NCBI GenBank assembly: GCA_011109175.1
Contig: RDEW01000001.1
Coordinates: forward strand, 170,182 to 234,181
Source: Dicyema japonicum
Lineage: Eukaryota; Dicyemida; Rhombozoa; Dicyemidae
Direction: 5' to 3'
Length of the DNA stretch: 64,000 nt
Positions 1 through 10,989 of this stretch are shown here, piece by piece. A program made the translations under genes and the position numbers. Position 1 is the stretch's first letter. Each line of letters starts with the position of its first letter. The notes under the pieces are model-generated. The model saw only the letters and a list, made by a program, of their open reading frames with translations, made no database searches and was not told where the DNA came from.

Positions 1-1160
1 TTAATGATCGGATAATACTAATCCACGTCCGTGGACGACCATTGAATATTACGGTCATGCAAGTGTATGCCCCAACATCTATTGCCAAGGATGACGAAAT
101 TGACCAATTTTATTATGAATTTCAAGAGGCACTAAAACTAATACCAAAAAAGGACATAATCTACATAATGGGGGATTTAAATTTAAAAGTTGAGTGTCAC
201 ATACGGATATTGTGGAAAGTTTTGGTTTGGGGAAAAGAAATGATGCTGGGGATCGACTGGTCCAATTCTGTCAGGAAAATGGATTTCAGATATCTAACAC
301 ATGGTTCAAACAACACAAACGACGATTATACACTTGGACGTCGCCAAATGGAATGTCTAGGAACCAGATTGATTATATTTTGTGCGCCAAACGTTGGAAA
401 AGCTCTAAAACAGCCGTCAAAACATATCTAGGGGCAGACTGTGGAACTGACCATCAGCTGCTTGTTGCAAAAATTAGGACGAAATTCAGTAAAACTTGGA
501 ATACCCCCCGAGTAAAGAAATTCGATGTCTCAAACATACCACCAGAATACGCAATGGAAGTTAAGCACAATATTGGATTACTGTATTTGTACGGAAGGAT
601 GCCTAATGAATTATGGAATGATATGCAGTTGGTTATCAGGAAGGCCGAAATAAAACATGTCAAATACAAAACGCCTGCCAAGTGCTCTGAGTGGCTCTCT
701 GTCAACACCCTAAACATTGCTGAGGCTCGTAAAGCTGCTGGGAATATAGACGAGACAAGAAAACTTAACTCTGAATTCAAAAAGGCAACCAGGAAGGATA
801 AAGAAGACTACTGGAAGTTACGCTGCAAAAAATGGAAGATGACTATAAGAGAGGTCACACTAGGAATGCGTATTTACAACTAAAAGATACGAACCCCCTT
901 TACGAAAATGATGGGTAAATCAAGGACAAGAATGTAGTGTAGAATTGCTAAGCCAACAGAACATTCGAAATCGTTGGAGAGAATATACGGAACGACTATA
1001 TCAGAAACTGTGTGCCCACCCATATATGTTGATAAAGCAACGTTAGATGAGGGGCATAAAATCCTTGAGGAGAATGCGTGTGGGCTACACGGCGATAACG
1101 GGGAACAAGGAACCGGGGATTGACAACATCTCAAGCAAATTGCTGAAGGCTATTCCTATG
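1..1160 (+). pseudogene. RTE-like retrotransposon fragment (endonuclease part)
   Basis: This is the apurinic/apyrimidinic-type endonuclease of an RTE/BovB-like non-LTR retrotransposon, cut by the left edge of the window. Visible motifs are QVYAPTS, the catalytic stretch MGDLN, then FGLGKRNDAGDRLVQFCQ, RNQIDYIL and GADCGTDHQLL (DH catalytic pair). The reading frame shifts near position 195, and stops appear after about 880, where weak reverse-transcriptase linker sequence (LDEGHKILEENA) can still be followed to about 1160. It is a dead fragment. The family assignment rests on these motifs as known from the group often annotated as craniofacial development protein 2-like. Confidence 0.85.
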
Positions 1161-1960
1161 CCCATCTGATGATGCTTAATTTTGATAACATAACATAGCA
1201 GTATTTATTATTAATTCCTCTCTAATTAGTAATCAGTTTGAAATTTTGGATTCGAACAAATCAATTATTCAAATAATCTATTTGAAGTGAAAACTTCGTT
1301 TTTTGTATTCAAAATCTATTTCATTTTGTCGATTTTTACGAATAATCGAATAATCGCTGAGTGGAATTTTTTAATATTTTCCGATGAGTTGAGACCCACA
1401 ACATCAGATAATATTATTTTCACTGACTCACCAACCGTATAGTAACATCTTATTCTCGCGACCAATTGAGATATTTTATATAGGTTTCCACTTTTTTAAA
1501 ATTTAACTAAAATGCTAACTATTAGCTTGTAATGTATGTTCTTTGCATTTATGTTTAATTGTAGCAGCGTTGAAATAGTTCTCCCTTAGTTTTCAAAAGT
1601 TTTCAAGTTTAGACAAATTCTTGCTTTGCGAATCTGCGATAGTCTTGATGGGTCATTGCTTCATTTGACAAAGTAATATTGAATATTAGACAATACTTCT
1701 ATGTTTCATTAATGTGACGTGGAATTAGGTAATTACAGACTGAACTCATCACGAATAAATTTATTTCACGCTTCTTAATTTATGGTAGCCTTCTAAAAAT
1801 AATAATAACAGCTTATTTAACGGAGCCGTGGTATTAGCGCCGCATAGGAAGGACACACACTTTATTTAAGTAAAGAACAGTTTATTTTAATTAATCGTGG
1901 AATCAGGGAATGATCTTCACTTCTTTTTTTTGTGTGAGTGTCCTTTCTAGATAATCCAGT
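1161..1960. other. AT-rich stretch without recognised gene
   Basis: I see no supported coding exon, no RT motif and no family repeat here. Stops are dense in all frames. Confidence 0.5.
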
Positions 1961-2110
1961 TCCGCAGTGAGTATCCACTGATGACCGCGTCACTCGTCAA
2001 ACCCTTTCTGCATCGTTGATGCGTGGAACCTTCCACCAGGTGAACAGCAGCGAGATTCGAACCCGTAGCCTAAGCCACTTTAGCTCGACACCTAACCACT
2101 ATGCCACCCA
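1961..2110 (-). repeat. tRNA-derived SINE
   Basis: Read on the minus strand, this starts with a tRNA-like head: an A box TGGCATAGTGG (complement of 2096-2106) and a B box GGTTCGAATCTC (complement of 2052-2063), about 35-45 nt apart as in RNA polymerase III promoters. The tail after the head matches the plus-strand copy at 4045-4195 (CTGCTGTTCACC, GGTTCCACG, GACGAGTGACG). It is therefore a dispersed short element rather than a tRNA gene; no cloverleaf acceptor stem closes it. Confidence 0.8.
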
Positions 2111-2646
2111 ATTGTTATTCAATTAAATAATATTTTTAATCTATTTTTACTTTTCAATAATACTTTCTTTTATAAAAAAATAAAATAAATAAACAAGTAA
2201 TAATCCTACCGCCTGAATTAAGAATTCTACCGCCCAAATTGAGCGATAACGACCAGGTCAAGAATCACTGGTTTACCAGCTCTGTGACAATTGGTTGGTT
2301 TGATGTAGGTATGAAATCTCTAATTACCAGAAATTTATGCATAAAAAAATTCTTTTATCTTATAAAAATATTCTTATCAATGTTGAGCAATTTCATCGCA
2401 GAGTTACAAAAAAGTTAAAAAACAAGTTGAGACATTGTATTGACATACAAGATCATCCCATTCTTAGAGATAAATTTAAAGTTTTTTGTGATTTATATTA
2501 AGTCATTTAAACTACCAGTATTATCAAAGTAATAGATTATTTCAAAATTTGGACTATTCATGCAGTAATTTTTCTACGATAATCTTTTTGAAGTAAATGA
2601 GGATTTCTATTAAATTGTAATAAATTGTCAAATATCATTTTCTGAT
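2111..2646. other. AT-rich stretch without recognised gene
   Basis: Mostly A/T homopolymer-rich sequence with no exon or repeat that I can support. Confidence 0.5.
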
Positions 2647-3399
2647 TCAAACAAACTCACAATTAGTGACTGTTATCATTTTTCGATTTGGCTGTTTAAT
2701 TGTAATTGAAGAATTATTAATATTAGGAATAATCCCTTTTTTAGTTGGCAGTTTAGTTTTATTTTGAGTATGTTTAATATTTGGAGAGACGGCAATTTGG
2801 AACCAACTTATGCAATATGACACTAAAATAAAAAATGAAAAAAAACCATTATGAGAGAATTCTACAATTCTTTGATTATTGACTATTTTGGTCGATATAT
2901 CAGAAATATATAATATAGATTTTATAAATAGTTTTACAAAGATAGTCATCATAAAACAATTGACGATTGAGTGTTATCGTATTATTACCAGAATTATCTA
3001 CGAATGATAATTATAATTACAAATAGATACGTCTATCTTTGTAAGGTGATAGCTCTTATCAGGTCTCAAAATAAACGTGTAATATAAATGAATTTGTTTT
3101 GATTATATAATTACAACTAAACTATCTTTAAATAAAATCATATTTAAATTGAGATCTTCATTTTTCAATTTCTAATAATAAAAAAATTAAAACCTTATCT
3201 TTTTTACATATAATAAAGAAAGTTGTTCACTTAAAAATGCTTCATTTGTTCTACTCCATAGAATGGAATGTATTTCTGAAAATATAGGCTTAATGTTATT
3301 TGTATCATTCAAGTTAATGTCACTATATACCATCTGATTTAAAATTATGTGACTAATTATGATAACTAATAATACATACCCACATAAGGATAAAATCAT
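2647..3399 (-). pseudogene. Decayed copy of the signal-peptide/TM protein family (copy 3)
   Basis: The minus strand starts with ATG at 3399 and reads MILSLCGYVLLVIIISHIIL, the same start as the two plus-strand copies at 26912 and 36023 (MTLSLCGYELLII). After about 65 codons comes a GT..AG gap of 22 nt at the position of their intron. The homologous core then follows (DSLVVII, QIHLYYTFIL, KIDVSICNYNY), interrupted by in-frame stops and frame changes near 3110 and 2990. The C-terminal part again has a hydrophobic segment followed by GIIPNINNS, which matches the stalk of copy 1. The conserved AACCTATAAATG start context is present (complement of about 3397-3409). It is most likely a pseudogene, although undetected splicing could rescue part of it. 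Confidence 0.75.
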
Positions 3400-3413
3400 T
3401 TATAGGTTATCTT

Positions 3414-4042
3414 TTATTAATTTATGGGTTATTTTAATATCATTATAATTTAATTAATGTTAATTTTATACTTTTATTAAATATGAGTGAATGTAGTTGA
3501 ACTTTATATTAATTATGTACAAAACCGACTCTCAGATTCTGATTGAAGGTAGTTCAGTTAACCTAAAATCCTAGTAACAAATGAGAAAACAATATCTAGA
3601 ATATCAAAAGGATCAATTTTTTAAAGGATTGAAATCAATTATGGTAGCAAGGCGAGGCTTTCGTTGAAGTCCACTAGTAACTCACTGAGTCGTCAAATGG
3701 AATATTTGTTATGCAGTAATTAAACGTGATTTTAACTTTAAGCATATTAATTAACTAATAAATCATATTTGACGGCAATACCAACTAAAACAGCATGTTT
3801 TCTAGTCAACAATTTATAATTTGTTGTCAACGATCAATGTCAACAGCTATAGAGTTAATAATTAAATAGGTCAGGAAAACCTATAAAAATTATCATTGCA
3901 TATTTTGGAATTGTTAAATCAAGTATGATTATTTTATGCTGGATCTACAGTTCTTCATACAAGTCTTTTGAGTTGATGGATGATTTTATATTCTCTATCG
4001 ATATTTTTACTTTCAGGTTATTATATGATGGTTTAATATTTG
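3414..4042. other. AT-rich stretch without recognised gene
   Basis: No exon, RT motif or repeat supported. It separates the copy 3 pseudogene from the plus-strand SINE. Confidence 0.5.
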
Positions 4043-4044
4043 TT

Positions 4045-4195
4045 GAGCCGGCTGGCATAGTGGTTAGGTGTCGGGCTAAAGTGTCTTAGGTCACGGGTTC
4101 GATTCTCTCTGCTGTTCACCTTGTGGAAAGGTTCCACGTATCTACGATGCGGAAAGGGCTTGACGAGTGACGCCGTCATCAGTGGAGATTAGTAA
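4045..4195 (+). repeat. tRNA-derived SINE
   Basis: Plus-strand copy of the SINE at 1961-2110. The A box is TGGCATAGTGG at 4053-4063 and the B box GGTTCGATTCT at 4096-4106, the pol III promoter arrangement of tRNA genes. Downstream the shared body contains CTGCTGTTCACC, GGTTCCACG and GACGAGTGACG. Two copies in opposite orientation with the same boundaries support a SINE. Weak relatives occur at 24360-24510 and 39270-39345. Confidence 0.82.
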
Positions 4196-4979
4196 AAAAC
4201 ATTCTAATTACTGATCGACGTTTCCCTGTACAAGACCGGATTCAAAGTCACATTTAATGGTCATTTGAATGAAAGATAGTAATGAGGTCATACAGTTAAG
4301 TGATCACAGGTCCCATTCAAATAATCAAATGTCTCATCCAGTGTGACTACTTTGCTAGAGAGCCTTCCCTCTTTCTTGCAGATGTACTCGATTGGAGATT
4401 TATGATTGCTAAACGGCATTTATTTTTTGTTTTTTTTATGACATATAAAGTTAACCTCATTAAAACGTTAAGTGATTTTGAACAGTAATAAATCCGATTT
4501 GTAAAAGAATTGATTGATGTTGTAAGACGAGCAGAATAATCTCCAACGAAACGAGCAGTAAAGTTTTCCGATTCCATAAGCAAAGTATTCAACCGTTATT
4601 CGGTGGTCGACTTCTTTTCGAAGGAAGATATATTCGCATATTAACAGAAATATATAATCAAAATCTACAAAATTGACTAATATTTATTAGAATTTGATGT
4701 ATTAAGTGACATCAATATTATTAGTTAATATTAAACCATATAGTGGTTCTCAACTTTTTTTTACTTGTCGACCCCTAGACTTTTTTTTCGAAATTCTAAG
4801 TATAATTAGAAAACTATCTAAAATAAATTCATTGTTAATAATCAAATAAAACAAAAAAAATATATACTCGATGTTAAGTTGGTATCTTAGCATAACTCTA
4901 TAATAAAAAAATTAAATACCATTGGGATTCCTGTTTTTTGATTAAAAATTCGATATCTGGCTCTATTTGTGTTATTTTA
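4196..4979. other. No recognised gene
   Basis: Short open frames occur but none shows a motif or a splice pattern with conserved sequence. AT-rich. Confidence 0.45.
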
Positions 4980-5565
4980 ACGAATATCTCCTCTACTATA
5001 CTGGCAAATGCGGCAATGGCTAAACTGAAGAAAAGATGGCTAAGAGCCAAAGGACTTGGAATTGACATCAGATGCAAACTTTACAACGCGTTTGTGAAAC
5101 CGATCCTACTGTAAAATGCTGGGAGATGGAGAAGTTTCTTCAACAAACTATTGAAACTGGATTCGTTCTATAGAAGAACTAAGAAGCTCACTCGGAATTG
5201 AGTGTCCACGTAGAATATTAACCACTGGTATCTACAACATGTGTATGTGTTCTTACATCAGCAAGGATGTGATAGATGCCCGGTGGAGGCTATTTGGGCA
5301 TGTACTAAGAATGAACCCAGACGCACCCGCTAGCAAAGCGATGGAAGATTACTTTGACAGTTGCGAAAAACCCTTCCGCGGACGACCTAGATCGACACTT
5401 CCGACTGCCTTAAACAAAGACTTAAATCGTGTGAGAAAAAATATAATGACGGGGGACAACCTGAACGAATTTAGATCACTTGCATTCGACAAAGGAAGAT
5501 GGAAAAGACTAACTATAAAAATTTTTTCTTTGAGTGTTGAACATGCGGGGCTATAATCATTATGG
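4980..5565 (+). pseudogene. 3' end of an RTE-like retrotransposon
   Basis: C-terminal part of an RTE-like reverse transcriptase: LRAKGLGIDIRCKLYNAFVKPILL, then ARWRLFGHVLRMN, AMEDYF, GRPRSTLP and LNEFRSLAFDKGRWK. The same order of motifs closes the nearly complete element at 12.5-15.4 kb (SRLFGHILRMD, AMEKYF, GRPRVTLP, LDSLRAMARNKG). Stops and a frame change near 5120-5240 show decay. Only the 3' end is present, as expected from 5' truncation during target-primed reverse transcription. Confidence 0.85.
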
Positions 5566-5574
5566 CATTCGTAA

Positions 5575-6080
5575 AAGTGCCTTAATAATAATAATGGAAA
5601 GAGCGGCTGCTGACATAACGGAGTAAGCGTTTCCGTTGATAATTGCAATCCCAATTCGTTGCCTCAGCCAGACCGCATTCCACACGTCTTTTTTACGGTG
5701 GGCCAATTTCCTCCCGATTTTCTTCAGGAAAGAGCAGATCTAGCTTTTGCTCGGCCCGCACTCTTTTGCACAAAAGCAGATCCAGCTTTTTGGTATCGAC
5801 GATCCCTCCACAACGACATTGCTGTTCGAAGTAAACATCGTTCAAAAAAGTCCCCAGGGAGGAACACGGGACTGCATCCAACGACGCTCCGGTCCTATGG
5901 TTGTCTGCAGAGACGAGGCATGCAAGACGATTCTGGTTGGTCTCAGACTATAGCACGTCGAAGATATTCTTGGAGTAGATCTCATCCCAGTCACGTTGCT
6001 TGAAGGATCGTTCGGCATATCCAAACCAGTTTCATACCATTCGCGACGAGCTTCGTCGAAACTCTTTCTCAAAAAAAGTC
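5575..6080 (-). pseudogene. 3' end of the YLDD-type retroelement
   Basis: On the minus strand this matches, with many substitutions, the 3' part of the element at 24.9-26.85 kb: FDEARREWYETGLDMPNDPS, CRCGGIVD and the terminal KIGRKLAHRKKDVWN-like segment ending in SAAALS. It ends in a run of ATT triplets at about 5585. Frames are broken. It is a 5'-truncated third copy of this family. Confidence 0.8.
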
Positions 6081-6689
6081 CGGTTGGTAAACGTAGATAT
6101 CTTTTATTATTTAATATGATATAATTAATTTAGGGTAAAAATTGAGCAATTTTTTAAGTCAAAAATATTTTTTAGAGATTTACTTTGATTTTCGATTTCA
6201 CAATGAGGATTGGTCTGATTACTCTAATGCAGTCGTTTCCACCCTGGGGTTCCTCGGAACCCCAGGGTTCCGCGTAGCCAGTTTTAGTGTTCGGCTAAAT
6301 TTATTTTAAATTATTTAATAATAGTTTTTAATTATTATCAACAAAGTGCAATTTGAAAATATCCAATTTTGGAAAAGACGACAACTTAAAATCGACCTGC
6401 CGTTCTGCAAGAGTATCTTTTTGCTAAATTGATATTTTTTGCTAATTTTAATGAACTTAATGTGAAATTACAATCTGCTGATGTTAATTTATTCAAGGTA
6501 TTGTTTTTAAATTAATTTTGGCAAAGTCACTTTATTTCTGCTTTTATTTTGAAACTACCTTTATTTTGTAGGAATATTGGCAGAAATGAATTAATTAATT
6601 TCCACGTCTCAACGATCTTAAATACTTCTTTTCTGAAGATGATTTCGAAATTTATATTGAAAATTTGATCACTCTTGAACAATATATGA
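6081..6689. other. No recognised gene
   Basis: AT-rich sequence. A locally palindromic GC patch (CCCTGGGGTTCCTCGGAACCCCAGGG) sits at about 6242-6267. No coding signal is supported. Confidence 0.45.
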
Positions 6690-7985
6690 AGAAACGTTGA
6701 ACTAGTCAGTGTGCAAATACAAACAAATATTGGATGGATAACAGTTTGGAGGAATTTATTCTAAAAGCTTACGTGAGTACCCTTGGATCATTGAGAAATT
6801 TTTAACGAAAACGTGAATCCAATTTTGTTGGGGACATGAACGCAAAGCATGTTGATTATGGATGTGTTACAACAAATCAGGATGGAAAATGTCTTATTAA
6901 AGTGGATGGAATCAGGAGAATTTGAAAATTTTGACGTCAAATTTCACGAAATAAAAGGGGAATTTCTTACAATAGCATGTTTGGATATAACAAAAGCGTG
7001 GACAGTGTTTGGCACTTTGGACTTGTTGATACGTTGTCAAAGCAGAAATTGGGAAAACTGCGTTATTATGGATAGAAAACTTTCTTTCAAAAAGAAAGTC
7101 ATATATACGTGTTGGAAATTTAATTTCAAAGAAAATTGAATTGCGAAGAGGAGTTCCTTAGGGTTCAATTCTCAGCCCGCTACTCTTCAATTGCGTAATG
7201 AGAGATTTGCCGAAAACAGAAAGCGTAAATAGTCAAATGATTATTTATGCTGATGACATTTTTGTGCTTGATTCAAGCATGAATAAACAAATTTCATGGA
7301 AAAGGGTGGAATCCCATATTACTAAGATTGGAAAGTGTGCCAAAACAATGGGTTGACTCTATCTAGGGAAAAAAACAACAGTCACTTGTATTGCAAGTAA
7401 AAGAAAAAATATTAATCAATGTGTGAATACTGGGATATAAAAATCTCTGAAACATTGAAGTATCTCGGATTGTTGATAGATCGAAAAGAATCTTTCAAGG
7501 AACATATTAAAACACGAAGAAAGAAAGCTACAGGAATGTTGAAATCTTTAATTCGATTTCATTTGGAGCCTGAAACTTTTCTTTTTGTGTATTCGGCGTG
7601 TGTTGAACCTTTCTTGATATATGGTTATCAAGGATGGTTTAGAACAAAAGAAAGTGATGTCTTTGTCAAAAAATTGGAAAAGTCCAGAAGATTTGCGATT
7701 AAATTGGCATATGGACTGGACTTAAAATCCAATATCGAAGAGGATTACGACCTGAAAGTCAGAAAGATAGAAAAATTATTACATCACTTATGGCAAATGT
7801 GATGTAATTTTTGGGGTCCAAACGAAGTAGAGACATGTGGTGTCTCATAAAATGACCCTACACGATGAATACAAACCCACTTAATTAGTTTTGGTTCAGG
7901 TTTTGGTTTCTTAACAGTAATTAGTTTAGGGTTTGTTAGAAAATAAAATTTGTCTTGTCTTGTCAAGCAATAAATTTTTGAACAT
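6690..7985 (+). pseudogene. Internally deleted Jockey/CR1-like retrotransposon
   Basis: The left part is endonuclease (MNAKHVDYGCVTTNQDGK, LIKWMESGE). It is joined directly to reverse transcriptase (FLTIACLDITKAW, then GSILSPLL and a YADDI-like site), followed by the thumb (LKYLGLLIDRKE, EPFLIYGYQGWF, KSRRFAIKLAYGLDL). About 1.15 kb present in the 22.0 kb copy is missing at the junction near 6937. The frame breaks several times between 6900 and 7420. The 3' UTR carries a hairpin (7813-7859) and ends before a TTGTCTTGTC-rich tail. Same family as the copies at 18.85, 19.7 and 22.0 kb. Confidence 0.85.
7813..7859 (+). other. 3' UTR stem-loop of the Jockey-like family
   Basis: Inner stem GAGACA (7830-7835) with TGTCTC (7841-7846), outer stem GGGGTC (7813-7818) with GACCCT (7854-7859). 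The same nested hairpin occurs at 19523-19577 with different but still pairing outer-stem bases. Such 3' structures are where non-LTR reverse transcriptases are known to bind their template; that role here is inferred. Confidence 0.7.
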
Positions 7986-8168
7986 TTGCCTTTGTTACGT
8001 TTTCAATCCTTTTGATGATGTGCAGTTGTTCAATATTTGTGGTTATCATTGATATATTGTGATTCCTTTGGTTTCATTAAGACTCCTGTGACCTCATGTT
8101 TTGGACTGATAAGTTTGACTTATCAGCCCGGACACGAAGATGGGTTCTCATAATATACGACATTAATT

Positions 8169-9394
8169 GTCGTATGTCATAAGAACCCGGGGCGTTGATA
8201 CTGTCCGGTTGAACAGACAAATTTATACTTGAAAACATTAACAACCATAAGTTTTGTCTCAAGAGAAACAAAATAGAGATAAGTTAAATCCCAAGGAAAA
8301 TAGAAAAGTAAAATCCCGGAGTAAAGTAGAGATGTTAAATCCCCAAGGAAAAGAACCGAGATATAAGGTTACTTTGTAGCAAATCCGAAATATTTAGGTA
8401 ATGGCATATTATTGAGATATTTATATCTTATAACATTAAACTGATAAGGTTGAATTAAGTAATTCAAATTAAGAATAAAATTTAAAATATAAAAGAAAGG
8501 ATTAAAATATGTGATAAAAATTACAAATAACTTAAATATCGATGATTCAAAGGTTTTCGATAAAGATATAACCCTTCTTGCTTAATCGCTTTATTGACTC
8601 AAATAAAATTTTTAAATTTTTAAAAGAAATTAAAAATATAAAAAAATATTTATAACATTCAAATACTATTTTCACGCTAATCGCTTATTGACTCAAAATA
8701 AATTTTTTGTTTTTGAGTGAGCAAGGGATCGATCCTTCGACCTCTTCTATTTTCGACCCTTTTCTTGCTTAATCGCTTTATTGACTCAAAATAAAATTTT
8801 TTGTTTTTTTGAGGGAACAGGGACCGATCCTTCGACCTCTTCTATTTTCGACCTTTTCTTGCTTAATCGCTTTATTGACTCAAATAAAATTTTTTGTTTT
8901 TTTTGAGGGAACAAGGACCGATCCTTCGACCTCTTCTATTTTCGACCCTTTCTTGCTTAATCGCTTTATTGACTCAAAATAAATTTTTTGTTTTTTTGAG
9001 GGAACAAGGGACCGATCCTTCGACCTCTTCTATTTTCGACCTTTTCTTGCTTAATCGCTTTATTGACTCAAAATAATTTTTTGTTTTTTTGAGGGAACAA
9101 GGACCGATCCTTCGACCTCTTCTATTTTCGACACTTTTCTTGCTTAATCGCTTTATTGACTCAAAATAAAATTTTTTGTTTTTGAGTGAGCAAGGGACCG
9201 ATCCTTCGACCTCTTCTATTTTCGACCCTTTTCTTGCTTAATCGCTTTATGACTCAAAATAAATTTTTTTGTTTTTTTGAGGGAACAAGGGACAGATCTT
9301 TCGAAGCAAAACTTTGTGGTTGTTAATGTTTTCAAAGTGAAATTTGTCTTATCAACCGGACAGTATCAACAGCCCGGACGCTATCACATACGAC
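8169..9394 (+). mobile_element. Inverted-repeat element with internal minisatellite, copy 1
   Basis: The two ends are imperfect inverted repeats of roughly 95 bp. The left end starts GTCGTATGTCATAAG and continues through GTTGATACTGTCCGG and GAAAACATTAACAACCA. The right end is the complement, finishing CATACGAC at 9394. No coding capacity is visible. The interior (8575-9300) is a tandem array of a ~95-bp unit. A second copy in opposite internal orientation lies at 55578-56574. The flanks are ATTAATT-rich, so a short target duplication is possible but cannot be proved. It resembles a non-autonomous DNA transposon or foldback element. Confidence 0.82.
8575..9300 (+). repeat. ~95-bp minisatellite array
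   Basis: About eight units, each containing CGCTTTATTGACTCAAA, a T-rich tract, GAGGGAACAAGGACCGATCC, TTCGACCTCTTCTATTTTCG and TTCTTGC. The first two units differ by insertions. The later ones are close to identical apart from single-base length changes in the T runs. The copy at 55.6 kb holds only three or four units, so the array expands and contracts. Confidence 0.9.
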
Positions 9395-9498
9395 ATTAAT
9401 TAATTATTATTATTTATTGATTTTAATTATAAATTAAAATAAATTAATCAAACAGGTAGCCTAAATTATATTCATCAACGTGTTCATTTTGCATATAT

Positions 9499-10492
9499 AT
9501 GTTGTTGTTAATATTTTTGTCCTCAGTCACGAATATCAAATTTAAACACTACATGTCATTATATGGAAATTATTTATTGACAAGTACTCATAACAATGTA
9601 TTTTATAAATAATAATGGTAGACAAACAATTATTCATTTGACATTAATTCTTACATAAATTCTATGTCTAGTAATCCACTACCATGTAAAGGCAAAAAAA
9701 TAACTTAACCTTCGAATTTGTTCTTGGATTCTCAGAGGAATTCTACAACATCTCAATAAAAATAGAATTACATACTAGTAATTAATATTTAATACTAAAG
9801 ATAATAAAACGTATACGAAAACAATAATCCTTCCAAACATTAAATATGGAGAATATTACAGATGTGGGTATATCTCCGTAAATTTTGAAAATAATAATTC
9901 TCTCACAATATTTTCTTTGATGGTAGAATATTTTGCTAAATTTTCAAGTTCATACTTTATTGGAAAAGGTTTGAATATAATTTAATTCAGCAAATGACTG
10001 TGAACCATCTAACGATCCAAATGTTCGATATTGGTATTTTATTGCCGATAATCGACTGAAAGCTATATTAAGTGGGCATTTAAAAATCACGTTTTATAAA
10101 AATCACACTCGTAGAAACGTAAAATGTAAATTTCAATATTAGATTCATTACGAATTTCTGACGAATATATAAAAACAAAGATTAATTTTGATAACAATAG
10201 TAGATTTATCTCTTAGGGGATTCGTTTTGAAATGTTTTTTTACATTTATTTTATCTCAAAACAAATATTATATCTCCGAAATTGGGATATCGTCGATAAC
10301 ATGTATATTGGATCTTGGTCTCCTGTCATTATCAAATTGGTTGATGTTAAAAAATACTGTATCCTCGGCTCGCTTACCGTTAAATTTAATGATAACATAT
10401 ATGCTGAATTGTCATCATTTAAGGCACAAGTTCTTCGAGATGATTTAAATTTCCGTTTTATTGGAAATGGTTTTAGTTTTTATGAATTTTAG
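9499..10492 (+). CDS. Secreted or surface orphan protein, tiny introns (3' end of model uncertain)
   Basis: The ATG at 9499 opens a signal peptide (MLLLIFLSSVTNI). Removing four GT..AG introns of 24, 26, 23 and 22 nt (9598-9621, 9666-9691, 9778-9800, 9969-9990) gives one continuous frame over exons 9499-9597, 9622-9665, 9692-9777, 9801-9968 and 9991 onward. The product is rich in N-glycosylation sites and aromatic residues (NLTFEFVLGFSEEFYNISI, GEYYRCGYISVNFENNNSL). The end is unsolved. A further intron near 10110-10142 is needed, and a TAG near 10216 stands before the last open segment (GSWSPVIIKLVDVKKYC..., stop at 10490-10492). The order of features loosely resembles the TM family at 36023. 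Family unknown. It may be damaged at its 3' end. Confidence 0.6.
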
Positions 10493-10989
10493 CGTCTGAG
10501 TGTTTTCATGGTGAAACCACAAAAACAAAAAATTCGGCATAATATTAATTTCGCATGGTTTATCATTTTGGGAATAAGGGTTAATTTAATTGAATAAAAA
10601 TTATGAATTTTTCTTGTCGATTTTAAGTTAGTTTTTATCTGAAAGTTTGTTTCTTAAACTTTCTCTTATTTCTAAACTGATCAAAATTGTGCTCTGCATA
10701 CATCACAACTCAGTTCGACCATATACACTAGAATCACCATTTTCCTACTGGAGAACCATCTATCAATGAGGAACCTATAATTTTTTAATTTTACATTATC
10801 GCATATGAAAATTTTACATTATCGCATATCAACAAATACTATCCGAACTGACAATTGGACCCAGCTGCTAGATAACCCTCCCCGCGGTTATGTATCAGAG
10901 TGCACACTTGACAGAGAGACAAGCAAGACACTAGCTTAATTCTGTTTAGTGACAAATCTCATCAGGGACAAATCAGGTCCTATTTTTCG
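10493..10989. other. No recognised gene
   Basis: AT-rich spacer containing a short duplication of AAATTTTACATTATCGCATAT near 10790-10828. No coding signal supported. Confidence 0.45.

Noticed and set aside
4045-4120. A functional tRNA gene
   Set aside because: A and B boxes are good, but no acceptor stem closes and the same block recurs with a common non-tRNA tail, so it is a SINE.
8575-9300. CRISPR array from the regular repeats
   Set aside because: Units are contiguous ~95-bp tandem repeats without unique spacers, in a eukaryotic inverted-repeat element.
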